Shown in pieces: positions 37,516 to 46,770 of a stretch of DNA of 64,000 nt (the stretch's first letter is position 1; each line of letters starts with the position of its first letter). The stretch comes from Laterigemmans sp052161645 (GTDB lineage: Bacteria > Planctomycetota > Planctomycetia > Pirellulales > Pirellulaceae): the NCBI GenBank assembly GCA_052161645.1, contig CP197414.1; one strand, 5' to 3'. The notes under the pieces were generated by a model. The model was not told the origin of the DNA. It did no database searches and saw only the letters and a list, made by a program, of their open reading frames with translations. Position numbers and translations under genes: made by a program.

Positions 37516-40500
37516 ATGAAATATCTGCTGATACCGTCGTTTCTGGCGTTTCTCTTCGGTTTTACAGCGCAGTTGGAGCACCGCTGCTGGGCCGCGGATC
37601 GACTTGATGGTGAACATGTGGTCGGTGCCGCCGAACCCAACTCGCCGTCTGATTGGTACGGGGCAGGTGTCCGTCCTAGTGGACCGCGCACACCTGAGGA
37701 GCAACGAGCTGGCTTTCACTTGCCACCTGGTTTCCAGGTCGAGCTGGTGGCTGCCGAGCCAATAATTGCCAAGCCGATGAACTTGGCATGGGATAGCAGC
37801 GGGAGGCTGTGGGTCACCGATAGCTTTGAATACCCTTATCCAGCGGGCGATGAGCAGCCAAAGCGAGACTCGGTTCGCATCTTGCGAGATACCGACGGTG
37901 ATCGGGTACCCGACACGGCCGTTGTCTTTGCCACTGGACTCAATATTCCAATCGGTGTCTTACCCTACGGTGATGGTTGCTTATGTTTCAGCATTCCAAA
38001 CATCTACTACCTTCGCGATACGGATGGTGATGGTGTATGTGATCGGCGAGAGGTTGTCCTAGGCCCATTTGATACCACCCGCGATACTCATGGCATGATC
38101 AACTCAATGCGAATGGGGGCTGATGGTTGGGTTTATGCTAACCATGGTTTTAATAATCAGTCGACGGTTGCCGGTAAGGATGGACACTCCATTACCATGC
38201 ATTCAGGGAACTCTTTTCGCTTCCGCCCCGATGGCAGTCGTGTCGAGCAGGTGACATGGGGACAGGTCAATCCGTTTGGCCGCGCCATGGACGCCTGGGG
38301 CTACTATTTCACCGCTGATTGCCACAGTAAGCCACTTAGCCAATTAATTCGTGGCGGCTACTACCCGAGCTTCGGCCGTCCCGATGATGGTTTGGGATTT
38401 GTTCCTCCCATGATGGACCACTTGCACGGTAGCACGGCAATTTCTGGTGTCGAGTTCTTGTCGGCTGAGTTGGGAATTGACGAGTTGGCCGATCAGACAT
38501 TGAGCGGCAATGTCATGACCTCTCGGCTGAACCGGAATCGCATCGAATATACAGGCGCCTCGGCGCGTGCGATTCCTCTACCCGATTTTATGACCAGTGA
38601 TGATCCTTGGTTTCGCCCCGTCGATGTTCGACTTGGTCCCGACGGAGCAATTTATGTCGCAGACTTTTATAACAAGATCATCGGCCATTATGAGGTTCCC
38701 CTAGATCACCCGGGACGTGATCGTTTTCGTGGTCGGATCTGGCGGATTAGCCGCGTCAGTAACGGGGCCCATGAAGAGGATGGCCTGCAAGAATCTTTAG
38801 CGGTCAGCGAAGGGCCATTAGTCGATGCTTGGGGGAGTTGCAATCTTGTCCGCCGTGATCTGGCTTTGGCGCACAGCTTGCGGCATCCGGATGCCAATTT
38901 GGACGCGGACGCCAAAGAATTGCTACGCGCAACGTCAGCAGACTCTGCGGTGGAAGAATCTGAAATTGCTAATCAAGAAGTGAGAGCGGGGCAAATGAGA
39001 GTGCGGCAGCGGATTGTCGCCCTTTGGTACCTACTTCGACGAGGGCAATTGACTGAGCAATTGCTTCGCGAAGCTGAGTTATCGAACAGCCAGTCTGCTC
39101 AACTTCGGTTGCATGGTTTGAGGGCGATGGTCGAGTTAGTGGTTGGGCGCCAGCAAGCTGCTTTTAAAGTCATGGCTCGTGATACTGCCGTGGCTGCTTT
39201 AAATGATGTGAATCCTCACGTGCGGCGTCAGGCAGCCGAGCTACTAGGGATGGTTCCCGCCAATCAGTTCGTTCCGCATTTGCTTGATGCTTGGAGTCAG
39301 GCTGCTGAGGACGACACTATTTTGCGGCAGACAATACGCATCGCGATTCGTAATCAAGTTCGAGACTTTCCCAGCGAAGATCTTGCCAAGGTTCTTGACC
39401 AGGCAATGTTGGGCCCGTTGAGCGAGCAGCTGGCGACCGTTTTAGTTGCGGTGGACTCGGTGGTTGCTGGTAAGACGTTGCTGACATTTCTAGGGGATGG
39501 CGATGCGCGACCCTCACAATCTGTTGAGTTTCTAGCCCACGCGGCGCGTTGCTTAAAGGCTCAACCAGAAGCCAACGATGTGGTCATGGTGGCTCGGGAA
39601 CTTACCAATCGTCTGCCTGCGCAACGTCAAGAGATTATGAACGTCATCGCCATCGAACTGGGCGATGCCGAGGCGGCGCAGGCTAGTATGCGGGCTTGGG
39701 CAGCAGAGCGAGTGAGCTTGGAATTGGCCGCCCTCGAGGAATTGGCAAAGGCCGGTCGAACGCTCGATGTGGCTTGGGAGTCGGAAACTGGGACTGGCTG
39801 GCCAACGCAGCAGCGTCGCACTAGCAGCGGCGAAGAAATCCAAGTTACCAGTTCGTTTCCACTGGGTGAACAATACACGGGAGCCTTGGCGACCGATCGT
39901 TTTCCCGCACCGGAGCGGGTCGCCTTTTTGCTGGCCGGACATAATGGTTCCCCAGACCAAGTTGATCATCACCGAAATCGCATCGAGCTAGTTGACGCCG
40001 CCAGCGGTGAAGTGTTGCGAACTGCTTTGCCTCCCCGCAGCGACGTACTTCAACGAGTCGAATGGGATTGTCGAGACTTGCAATCGCGGGAGGTGATTTT
40101 GCGTTGCATCGACGGTGATGCGGCGGGTGCTTATGCTTGGTTAGCTTTTGGTCAAGTGGAGCCGAACTGGCTGGAGCCAAGTGAGACTGTGGGACCGTTG
40201 CGCCGCGCATTGCAATTGGTCACCGACTATCAGTTGCGGCAGTTTCTTCCTCAGCTGAATACGCTCCTCAACGGCCAGCAACTGTCTTTACGCGAACGTG
40301 CGAAAGTGGGACGTGCGATGGCTGCACTGAATCGACAGCCATTGCTGACGATTTTATTTGATAGCGTTGACGACGCCGTATCGCTCGAGCGATTGCCCGC
40401 CAATTGGTTGCAAGCGGCCACCACGGAGTTGGCCCTCGATGTTTCCCAGGAGCTGGTCGCATGGTCCAAACAGTTAAACGCGTCTGGCCAGCGTCAATTC

Positions 40501-41157
40501 ACGCTAAGGTTGGTCGCGAATCGGGAATTAGTCGCGCCTCTGCTGGAAACGATTGACGCTGGTGCAATGTCGGCTCAAGTGCTGTTGGATAAGAACGTGG
40601 CTGACAAAATTGAAGCGGTGATCACGCCCACGCAGCAAAAACTGTATGAGCAACTCAGGCAACTGGCAGAGCCGACCGACGACGCTGTGCAAGCGGCAAT
40701 GCAGGAGGTGTTAGCCGCCTACAGTCGCGGAGCAGGCCAGGTTGCCATCGGGGCAGCCTTGTTTACCAAGCACTGCGCGAATTGTCACCAACTGGCTGGT
40801 GTCGGGCAGGTAGTGGGGCCACAGCTTGATGGCGTGGGTGGGCGTGGGCCAGTTCGATTGATTGAGGACATCCTGCAGCCCGATCGCAATGTCGATCGAG
40901 CCTTTCGCGTGACCACCGTGCTTACCTTGGATGGTCAAGTTCTTACCGGGCTTGTTCGCAGTGAGGACGAGTTCCATTTGATGATGGTCGGTAACGATGG
41001 TAAGCCATTTCAAATCGTTAAAGATGAGATTGAAGAGCTTCGTCAAGGAACCAAATCATTAATGCCTGGTAATTTTCATGAGACTCTCAAGACGGATGAA
41101 TTGGCCAGCCTGATTCGCTATCTCGAGCAGGAGGCCAGTCAGGCATCAAAGCATTGA
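37516..41157 (+). CDS. PVC-type membrane-bound dehydrogenase with HEAT-like repeats and cytochrome c domain
   Basis: A 1213-aa exported protein. The ATG at 37516 is chosen because it opens a Sec signal peptide (MKYLLIPSFLAFLFGF, cleavage near CWAA); the frame is open upstream but has no sensible coding content. Residues about 65-430 are the six-bladed propeller of the PVC membrane-bound dehydrogenase family (GFQVELVAAEPIIAKPMNLAW, GAIYVADFYNKIIGHYE). The middle is helical with HEAT-like repeats (DVNPHVRRQAAELLG). The C-terminus is a heme-binding domain with CANCH at 1087-1091 and a distal LMPGNF for the axial Met, as in TIGR02603-type cytochrome domains. Such proteins are thought to oxidise sugars or alcohols in the periplasm and pass electrons to the c-type heme; the substrate is unknown. 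It appears monocistronic. Confidence 0.92.
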   Translation: MKYLLIPSFLAFLFGFTAQLEHRCWAADRLDGEHVVGAAEPNSPSDWYGAGVRPSGPRTPEEQRAGFHLPPGFQVELVAAEPIIAKPMNLAWDSSGRLWVTDSFEYPYPAGDEQPKRDSVRILRDTDGDRVPDTAVVFATGLNIPIGVLPYGDGCLCFSIPNIYYLRDTDGDGVCDRREVVLGPFDTTRDTHGMINSMRMGADGWVYANHGFNNQSTVAGKDGHSITMHSGNSFRFRPDGSRVEQVTWGQVNPFGRAMDAWGYYFTADCHSKPLSQLIRGGYYPSFGRPDDGLGFVPPMMDHLHGSTAISGVEFLSAELGIDELADQTLSGNVMTSRLNRNRIEYTGASARAIPLPDFMTSDDPWFRPVDVRLGPDGAIYVADFYNKIIGHYEVPLDHPGRDRFRGRIWRISRVSNGAHEEDGLQESLAVSEGPLVDAWGSCNLVRRDLALAHSLRHPDANLDADAKELLRATSADSAVEESEIANQEVRAGQMRVRQRIVALWYLLRRGQLTEQLLREAELSNSQSAQLRLHGLRAMVELVVGRQQAAFKVMARDTAVAALNDVNPHVRRQAAELLGMVPANQFVPHLLDAWSQAAEDDTILRQTIRIAIRNQVRDFPSEDLAKVLDQAMLGPLSEQLATVLVAVDSVVAGKTLLTFLGDGDARPSQSVEFLAHAARCLKAQPEANDVVMVARELTNRLPAQRQEIMNVIAIELGDAEAAQASMRAWAAERVSLELAALEELAKAGRTLDVAWESETGTGWPTQQRRTSSGEEIQVTSSFPLGEQYTGALATDRFPAPERVAFLLAGHNGSPDQVDHHRNRIELVDAASGEVLRTALPPRSDVLQRVEWDCRDLQSREVILRCIDGDAAGAYAWLAFGQVEPNWLEPSETVGPLRRALQLVTDYQLRQFLPQLNTLLNGQQLSLRERAKVGRAMAALNRQPLLTILFDSVDDAVSLERLPANWLQAATTELALDVSQELVAWSKQLNASGQRQFTLRLVANRELVAPLLETIDAGAMSAQVLLDKNVADKIEAVITPTQQKLYEQLRQLAEPTDDAVQAAMQEVLAAYSRGAGQVAIGAALFTKHCANCHQLAGVGQVVGPQLDGVGGRGPVRLIEDILQPDRNVDRAFRVTTVLTLDGQVLTGLVRSEDEFHLMMVGNDGKPFQIVKDEIEELRQGTKSLMPGNFHETLKTDELASLIRYLEQEASQASKH

Positions 41158-41538
41158 GCCAGGTCGCGTTTCTCGAAAGATTGCTCCCTCCGTCCTTAAC
41201 GTGTTCGTGCAATCCCTCAGTTTGACCTGGGCATTGTTGAGGTTCCAATTGCATAGAGTTTACGGTAATCAAAGACGGATGTCTCGTTGAGATGCGGTGG
41301 TTTCTTCCGCGTCTTTATTTTTCAAACAGCCACGTCGAAGCCAATTCATCGCTAGCGGTGTTTAGATTTTTATTAACAATGGCCTACACCGAACTGCTCG
41401 ACAGGATCGGTCAAGCTATGTGCCCAGACTCCCCTTTCGCACAAACTGTTTATAGCTAACGGTGCAAGCCCTCGACTCCGCACCTTCCGCGAACACCTCT
41501 TCAGTCATTCCCTAGCCAGTCCTTCGCACGACGCCAGG
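41158..41538. other. Convergent intergenic region
   Basis: About 380 bases between the converging dehydrogenase gene and the interrupted adhesin gene. Apart from the hairpin at 41271-41322 I see nothing recognisable. Confidence 0.5.
41271..41322 (+). terminator. Possible terminator for the dehydrogenase transcript
   Basis: AAAGACGGA at 41271 can pair with TCCGCGTCTTT (2-base bulge) near 41305-41316, followed by ATTTTT; an inner TCTC/GAGA hairpin fills the loop. It is 114 bases after the stop, so it is only a candidate. Confidence 0.35.
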
Positions 41539-44500
41539 TTAGTGACAAATGATTATGCCTGTCCCCAGGTTATTCTTCCAGCACAACTGCTGCCACGCAA
41601 GTTGCTGATGTTCACTCGCGGCAGCCAGCAGAGAGTTTGAAGCGATTGAGGAATCGCGGCGGGCCGATGGAAGTCGGAGGTTAGGAGGAACGTGCCGAAG
41701 AGTATGCTCGCTCCGCCTGGCGACATCGCGAGGGCTAAAAAGAATCAAGGGGATCTCTTCTCGACCAGTTAGTTCCTCCAAGAACTGGTCATCGGTTAGC
41801 CAGCTTTCAGCATCCTTGATCTGGCTGTGATCGTATGCCCAGGTTTGCCGAATTTGGTGATCGGAGCCATTGGTGCTGGGTTCGGGCCGTAAGGAAACCG
41901 TTGCTGGCGATGCAACGCCCACGGCGGCCAGCGATGTCGCCTCACCGGATCCCTGTCGTCCAGATCCCTGTCGATTCAACGCGTTGATGATCATCAACGC
42001 ATCCAAGGGATTTACTTTCTTGTCGTTGTTGGGATCGAGATAGCGAAAGCCCTCTAAATCAGCTGGCGTGACTGGTGCGGTGAGGTCGGTCGAGGATGCA
42101 TTGTTCAGTCGATTGATGATCACCAAAGCGTCGATGGGTGTCATGTCGCCGCTAAAGTTGACATCGAACCGATTGATTGGGTTGCGATATGGAATCTCAT
42201 TCTGGATTCGCAATTCTGTTTCACCGTCGCTGATGCGATGCGTGAACTGACCGCCGACCCACTGCGGAGCCAAGAGTTTCCAATCGGTTCCAAAATCGAT
42301 CTCGTTGGCGAAGACATTGATTTCGCCAGTGGCCAGACCATTGAAAATCTTGCCGCCGGGTGCGGTGATGAATGCTGCGTTGCCGTTGGTATTGATCGTG
42401 CCAAGGTATAGGTCATTGGTTGGGGCTGGGAGGCCATTTTCGTCCAAGCGGGGATCAATTGACTCGATGATATAGGTCCCCAGCGCGCTGGACGTTGTCA
42501 ACGTAAAGATCCGATTTCCGATCGTGTCGGGAGGCGACGTCTTGATGTCCAGTTCGTTGCCGGGGACCCCAATCGAACCGTTCTTAGAAACCAGCGTGAT
42601 ATTTGCGCCGTCGATGTCCATGCCAGGGTTACCAGCGATCGGGGCAGCATCGACAAGATTTTCTAGGTTATCGTAGGGTTCTTCGACGTCGACAGCATCC
42701 AGAATGGAGCCGTCAGCAGTCAACGTGACGTGCGCATCGAAGCTGACGATATGCCGTAAGTTTAAGTTGCCGGCCGTCTCCGATATTTGAATGCTGCTAT
42801 TGGCGATGGCATCCAATTTTCCGTCGCCAATTAAGTCGATATCCAAGGGATCAGTTTCGTTTCCAATCTGGTCGGCCGCCACCAAGCTGATGTCATTGCC
42901 CCTTATGTTGGTCTCATCGGTGCCGAAGGCGTCTAAGATCGAATCGCGTGACGACAGTTTGACGAATGACTCTTTCGAGAAGACTTGATTGACACGCAAA
43001 TTCATCGGGAACAGAAAATCCAAATTCTCTTCGGCGATCGCGATTTCTTGTTCGGCTCGCGCGGTCAAGTAGCCCTGCTCAGAGCTGTCAATAAAGAGTC
43101 GATCTTCATCTCGGCCGATGTTTCCGCGAGCCGCTTCCAAGACGATTCGTCCACCCGCCACATCGATGATTTCTGCATCCGTGGTATTCAATGATCCGCT
43201 GACTTTGATTTGAACGCGTTGTTCTGGACCGGCATAGATACCGTCAATCGTCATGTCCCCCTCGGAGCCAAGAAAGATGTGACGGCTTGAATCGGCTTGG
43301 ACAAATCCGGTGGCGTTGATGTCAATGTCTTCGCGACGTAGCACTCGTAGATGAGTCGCGGAATCGCGGTTCGCTGGATCGGCAATCGCTGGCGCGATCA
43401 GAATGGGGCGAGGATCATCTTGCTGCATGCGCGTCGGTGTTGAAAGCACCATGTCGATCGCATCCAACGAAATGATTTCATAGAAAACGCCTTCATCGGT
43501 CGTATCTCTGGTGTTGCTTTCCAAGTAGATCGATTGGCCCACGGAAAACCCGAGTGCAAACCAATCGGATCCTGAACCTTCCAACTGGATGGTGTTGTTG
43601 GGTGAGATGCGGGCGACCACCTGAGTCGGCGGCTGTGTCAAGAAGATGACATCGCCGCGTTCCGCGGCGGCGATGGCGGCTCGTTCGTCAATCGTCAGGA
43701 ATGCATCTGAACCATCAGCGTTCTTCAACGGGACGGTTTTCCCGTTTTGGTACTGGCCGATTCCGCCAGCCACATTCAGGTAAATATTGCGGCCGATGAT
43801 GTTTGGTTGTTCGATCACGAATTCGGTATCGGTGACATTCAGGAACGCCGCCGATTGTAAGTTCAGCAATTCCTCGACCGTCCAGATTTTGGTTGACGCG
43901 TTAATCTCGGCGATTTCATCCCCGGTAGGCGTGTAACTGAATTCTGGATCGAACGTGTCTCCGAGCGATCCCCAGTCGTCGTGCAAGTCATGGTATTGGG
44001 CGGTCCGGTTATCTTGGAGTGTCGCAATTCCCGCCGCCACAAACGCGTCTAGATCGCCGCCTGCCAACCCTTGATCGGTCCCCTGTTGGCGAAGCTCAGA
44101 TTCGTAGAAACCCTGTTCATCATCAGTCAGCGTGACGCGGAAGTTGGAATCGTACACGGATGGATCGGGTTGTTGCGAGCGGAAATTCCAATAGGCATCG
44201 TAAGCTTGGTTTCGCGAGGCGATGATCGCGTTGATCCGTTCAGCGATTTTTTCGTTGGCACCGAGTTCGACCGTCAGTTGCAAGTCTCCCCAGACCGCTT
44301 GGGTGACTTCTTCAATTGCTCGTTCATCACGCACAGCGAAGGTGTTGCCGTCAATCAAAGTCCCGGGGACACCATCAGGAAACTCAATTCGCACATCCCC
44401 GCCGGCGGTGATTGTGTCAATCGACGTTGTCTCTTCTAGCTCCAGCGAGATGTCACCAGCGGCCGAGGCATTGAGGCGATTTTCAGGATTCTTGATGACG

Positions 44501-45186
44501 TTCAAAAAGTCGGGAGAGACAGGAAAAGGCTTGTCGGCACTGCCGATCGAACCCGATTCGGCGACCAAGTTGACCGAAGTGCCGACTACAAAACTAAAGC
44601 CGACGCCGTCAATTTGGACGATGCTGCCTTGTGCGGTCAGACTCACATCGCCACCGGTTGCGGGAACCCCTAGTGGGCTGTTGGCGACGACCGCAACTGG
44701 CAAGTCACCTTGAATCTCGCGAACCGTGATGTCGCTGCTCTTGGTTTGTAATCCAAGACTCGGTTGGAATTGGGGAACCGCCCAGCGAGCGGTGTCGGAG
44801 AAGTCCTCGTTTCGTAAATTGATATCGGTACGGCTGCCCGCATAGCGATACACCAATCCCGGCGTTCCGCCAGCGGTATGATCGCTGGCGACCAACACGA
44901 ACTGGGTTGGTGCCACGGTCGTTAGTGTGCCAGCTTCTCCACGATTCGAAATGAAGTCATGCGGAAGTCGGTCGGAGATGTTGGTCAGCAGCGGTGCGTC
45001 GGCTGATCCAATCGGTCCTTCCGTGGTGATCTGGATGGATTTGCCGCTAACCAGGCCGTCACGCAACTGTTGAACGCCACGGTTGTTCGAACGGATGGTC
45101 GTGCTGCCGCTAGCATTGCTCAGCGTGTCTGTAACATAGACGGTGCCGCCGGATGTGATCGAAATCGAACCTTCCAGGTCTCCCAA
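41539..45186 (-). CDS. Interrupted giant surface protein, C-terminal fragment with dockerin
   Basis: The third piece of a broken gene, 1215 aa from the first Met at 45186. The frame is continuous without a gap with the preceding piece up to a single TAG at 45220-45222, so the true coding frame runs from 45219. It consists of beta-helix-like filamentous-hemagglutinin-type sequence (SISITSGGTVYVTDTL, GGDVSLTAQGSIVQIDG, EITAARGNIG-like segments). Near residues 1010-1085 are two dockerin repeats (FDVNFSGDMTPIDALVI, LDPNNDKKVNPLDALMI). A tail of about 110 residues follows. A dockerin at the end matches the other large proteins here and shows where the full product should finish. If the TAG is real, this part would be made only by internal initiation or readthrough. 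Confidence 0.75.
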   Translation of the reverse strand: MGDLEGSISITSGGTVYVTDTLSNASGSTTIRSNNRGVQQLRDGLVSGKSIQITTEGPIGSADAPLLTNISDRLPHDFISNRGEAGTLTTVAPTQFVLVASDHTAGGTPGLVYRYAGSRTDINLRNEDFSDTARWAVPQFQPSLGLQTKSSDITVREIQGDLPVAVVANSPLGVPATGGDVSLTAQGSIVQIDGVGFSFVVGTSVNLVAESGSIGSADKPFPVSPDFLNVIKNPENRLNASAAGDISLELEETTSIDTITAGGDVRIEFPDGVPGTLIDGNTFAVRDERAIEEVTQAVWGDLQLTVELGANEKIAERINAIIASRNQAYDAYWNFRSQQPDPSVYDSNFRVTLTDDEQGFYESELRQQGTDQGLAGGDLDAFVAAGIATLQDNRTAQYHDLHDDWGSLGDTFDPEFSYTPTGDEIAEINASTKIWTVEELLNLQSAAFLNVTDTEFVIEQPNIIGRNIYLNVAGGIGQYQNGKTVPLKNADGSDAFLTIDERAAIAAAERGDVIFLTQPPTQVVARISPNNTIQLEGSGSDWFALGFSVGQSIYLESNTRDTTDEGVFYEIISLDAIDMVLSTPTRMQQDDPRPILIAPAIADPANRDSATHLRVLRREDIDINATGFVQADSSRHIFLGSEGDMTIDGIYAGPEQRVQIKVSGSLNTTDAEIIDVAGGRIVLEAARGNIGRDEDRLFIDSSEQGYLTARAEQEIAIAEENLDFLFPMNLRVNQVFSKESFVKLSSRDSILDAFGTDETNIRGNDISLVAADQIGNETDPLDIDLIGDGKLDAIANSSIQISETAGNLNLRHIVSFDAHVTLTADGSILDAVDVEEPYDNLENLVDAAPIAGNPGMDIDGANITLVSKNGSIGVPGNELDIKTSPPDTIGNRIFTLTTSSALGTYIIESIDPRLDENGLPAPTNDLYLGTINTNGNAAFITAPGGKIFNGLATGEINVFANEIDFGTDWKLLAPQWVGGQFTHRISDGETELRIQNEIPYRNPINRFDVNFSGDMTPIDALVIINRLNNASSTDLTAPVTPADLEGFRYLDPNNDKKVNPLDALMIINALNRQGSGRQGSGEATSLAAVGVASPATVSLRPEPSTNGSDHQIRQTWAYDHSQIKDAESWLTDDQFLEELTGREEIPLILFSPRDVARRSEHTLRHVPPNLRLPSARRDSSIASNSLLAAASEHQQLAWQQLCWKNNLGTGIIICH

Positions 45187-45219
45187 GAACTTGATATCGA
45201 CAGGGCGATCGGCATCGAC

Positions 45220-46770
45220 CTAGTGAGTCGCCATGAAACGGGTTCCCGTTTCACGAATTTCGATCCGCTCATAGTAACTGCTCAGAGACAGTCCCAAAAT
45301 CGACACGCCACCAGACGAACTGCCCCCGTCAGGAGTTTTGTCCGAGTATTGGTAAAAATTGGATTCGAAATGGTAGGCGCCGATGGCTGGGTTTGTGTCG
45401 GTATAGAAGTAGGCGCCTGATTCGAGCAGTCGCGGTGTGCCAATAGGAAAATCTTCAACGTTGATAATTTCGGCATCAGGGTCGGTTGCCAAAGCATCAA
45501 ACCCCAGAAACGAATTGGATCGATAGGTGGTTTCGGTCCGCGTCATCAGATCCTGGCCGACCGACCAACCGTACCGCAGGCCATCTTTGGGAACGTATTC
45601 GAACTGATTGTTGAGGCTAGGTTTGGTATGGCTCCCCTCCGGCGTCTCAGCGCGGACGCTATCGCCTTCTACTCGGTAGATCGACACGCCTGGGTTGGCC
45701 GCGGTTCCCTTATTCAAATCTTTGATGATCACGATGCCGTCGCCGCGCTCCGAAACGTCCAACCGCTTGAGTTGGAGATCGTGATTGGTGCGGTTATCGA
45801 TGCTGATTCGCGAATAGCCACCCAGCACTCTTAATTCACCGTTGTGAGTGTTTGAGATACTACCGGTCAAATCGATGTAGCCGCCGCCGCTGCGGACTTC
45901 TTCAACGATGATTCGATTCGTATCAAAGTTGTATCGTATAATGAAGTTAGGGTTTGAAACTGAGGTCAGGCTGCGGGTTCCGGTCGCACCCGAAATACGC
46001 AGCGATTCGATCTCGTCGTTTGTCTCGGTGCCAATAATTAACTCATAAACATCGGTTCCACTCTGCATCACTCCATTCAGATTGATGTATTGCGCGGAAA
46101 CAAAAATACGATTGCCAAAAACGTTGACGGTGTCTGGTTCTTGGCCCAGATAGTTTTCGAGTGCCGGTTGGGATACGCTCAGGATTCCTGTTCCTGGTCC
46201 GATCGGTTGTCCGTCGACTCCCAGGCCCCCTGCGGTCAATGCGTTCCAGTTCTGGTAGGCCACACCACCGGTTTCGTAAGGAGCGGAACTATTGTCGCCC
46301 GAATTGAAGGCGGCGGCGCCTTGGTTGCCAGCCAAGATTCGCGGGGTGCTGGCCAAGATCGAACCATTGACGATAATGCTGCCGGCTCCGGCCGTAAAGT
46401 TGCGAAGTGTCACATTGCCCCCTAGATTCTCGATTACCCCGTTGTCGCTGACCGTGATGCTGGGCCAGGTGAGATCAAAACTGCCGTTATTGGTCAGCTC
46501 TAGTGAAGTGACATCGGCAACGTTGTCGACCAAGATCGACGGCATCGAAGACCCAATCGGGGTAATGTTCTTTGAATTGAAAAACACGCCACCATTTTGA
46601 TCGGGAATGCGAATTCCTTTCAAATCCAAAGAGGCAAATGATTTGTTGATGATCTCCACGCTGGCATCGCCCGGTGCACTGACAGTCCCGGACCCGGCTA
46701 GCTGATCGCCATCGCTGACAATATCAATGGTTCCAGCCTGAGCGATGATCGGATCAACGACCAGCGTCAA
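45220..46770 (-). CDS. Interrupted giant surface protein, middle fragment
   Basis: The second piece, 516 codons counted from a TTG at 46770 that is unlikely to be a real start. Just upstream in this frame the sequence reads EGSRTANTLTLVVDPIIA, a natural continuation of the first fragment (GEFAGT), so the break looks like a one-base deletion near 46770-46800. Content is beta-helix adhesin-like: GTVSAPGDASVEIINKSF, NLGGNVTLRNFTAGAGSII, ISVSAQYINLNG-like strands. It ends at a TAG (45220-45222) in otherwise continuous coding sequence. On its own it has no signal or anchor and is probably not functional. Confidence 0.6.
   Translation of the reverse strand: MTLVVDPIIAQAGTIDIVSDGDQLAGSGTVSAPGDASVEIINKSFASLDLKGIRIPDQNGGVFFNSKNITPIGSSMPSILVDNVADVTSLELTNNGSFDLTWPSITVSDNGVIENLGGNVTLRNFTAGAGSIIVNGSILASTPRILAGNQGAAAFNSGDNSSAPYETGGVAYQNWNALTAGGLGVDGQPIGPGTGILSVSQPALENYLGQEPDTVNVFGNRIFVSAQYINLNGVMQSGTDVYELIIGTETNDEIESLRISGATGTRSLTSVSNPNFIIRYNFDTNRIIVEEVRSGGGYIDLTGSISNTHNGELRVLGGYSRISIDNRTNHDLQLKRLDVSERGDGIVIIKDLNKGTAANPGVSIYRVEGDSVRAETPEGSHTKPSLNNQFEYVPKDGLRYGWSVGQDLMTRTETTYRSNSFLGFDALATDPDAEIINVEDFPIGTPRLLESGAYFYTDTNPAIGAYHFESNFYQYSDKTPDGGSSSGGVSILGLSLSSYYERIEIRETGTRFMATH

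Noticed and set aside
45220..45222. TAG as a recoded amino acid (such as pyrrolysine) or programmed readthrough
   Set aside because: No readthrough element or recoding machinery is visible; a point mutation or sequencing error is simpler, especially with a frameshift 1.5 kb away.
46767..46770. 4-base stop/start overlap as genuine translational coupling of two genes
   Set aside because: The second frame starts at TTG without a signal peptide, and its sequence upstream of the TTG continues the first protein; a frameshift explains it better.
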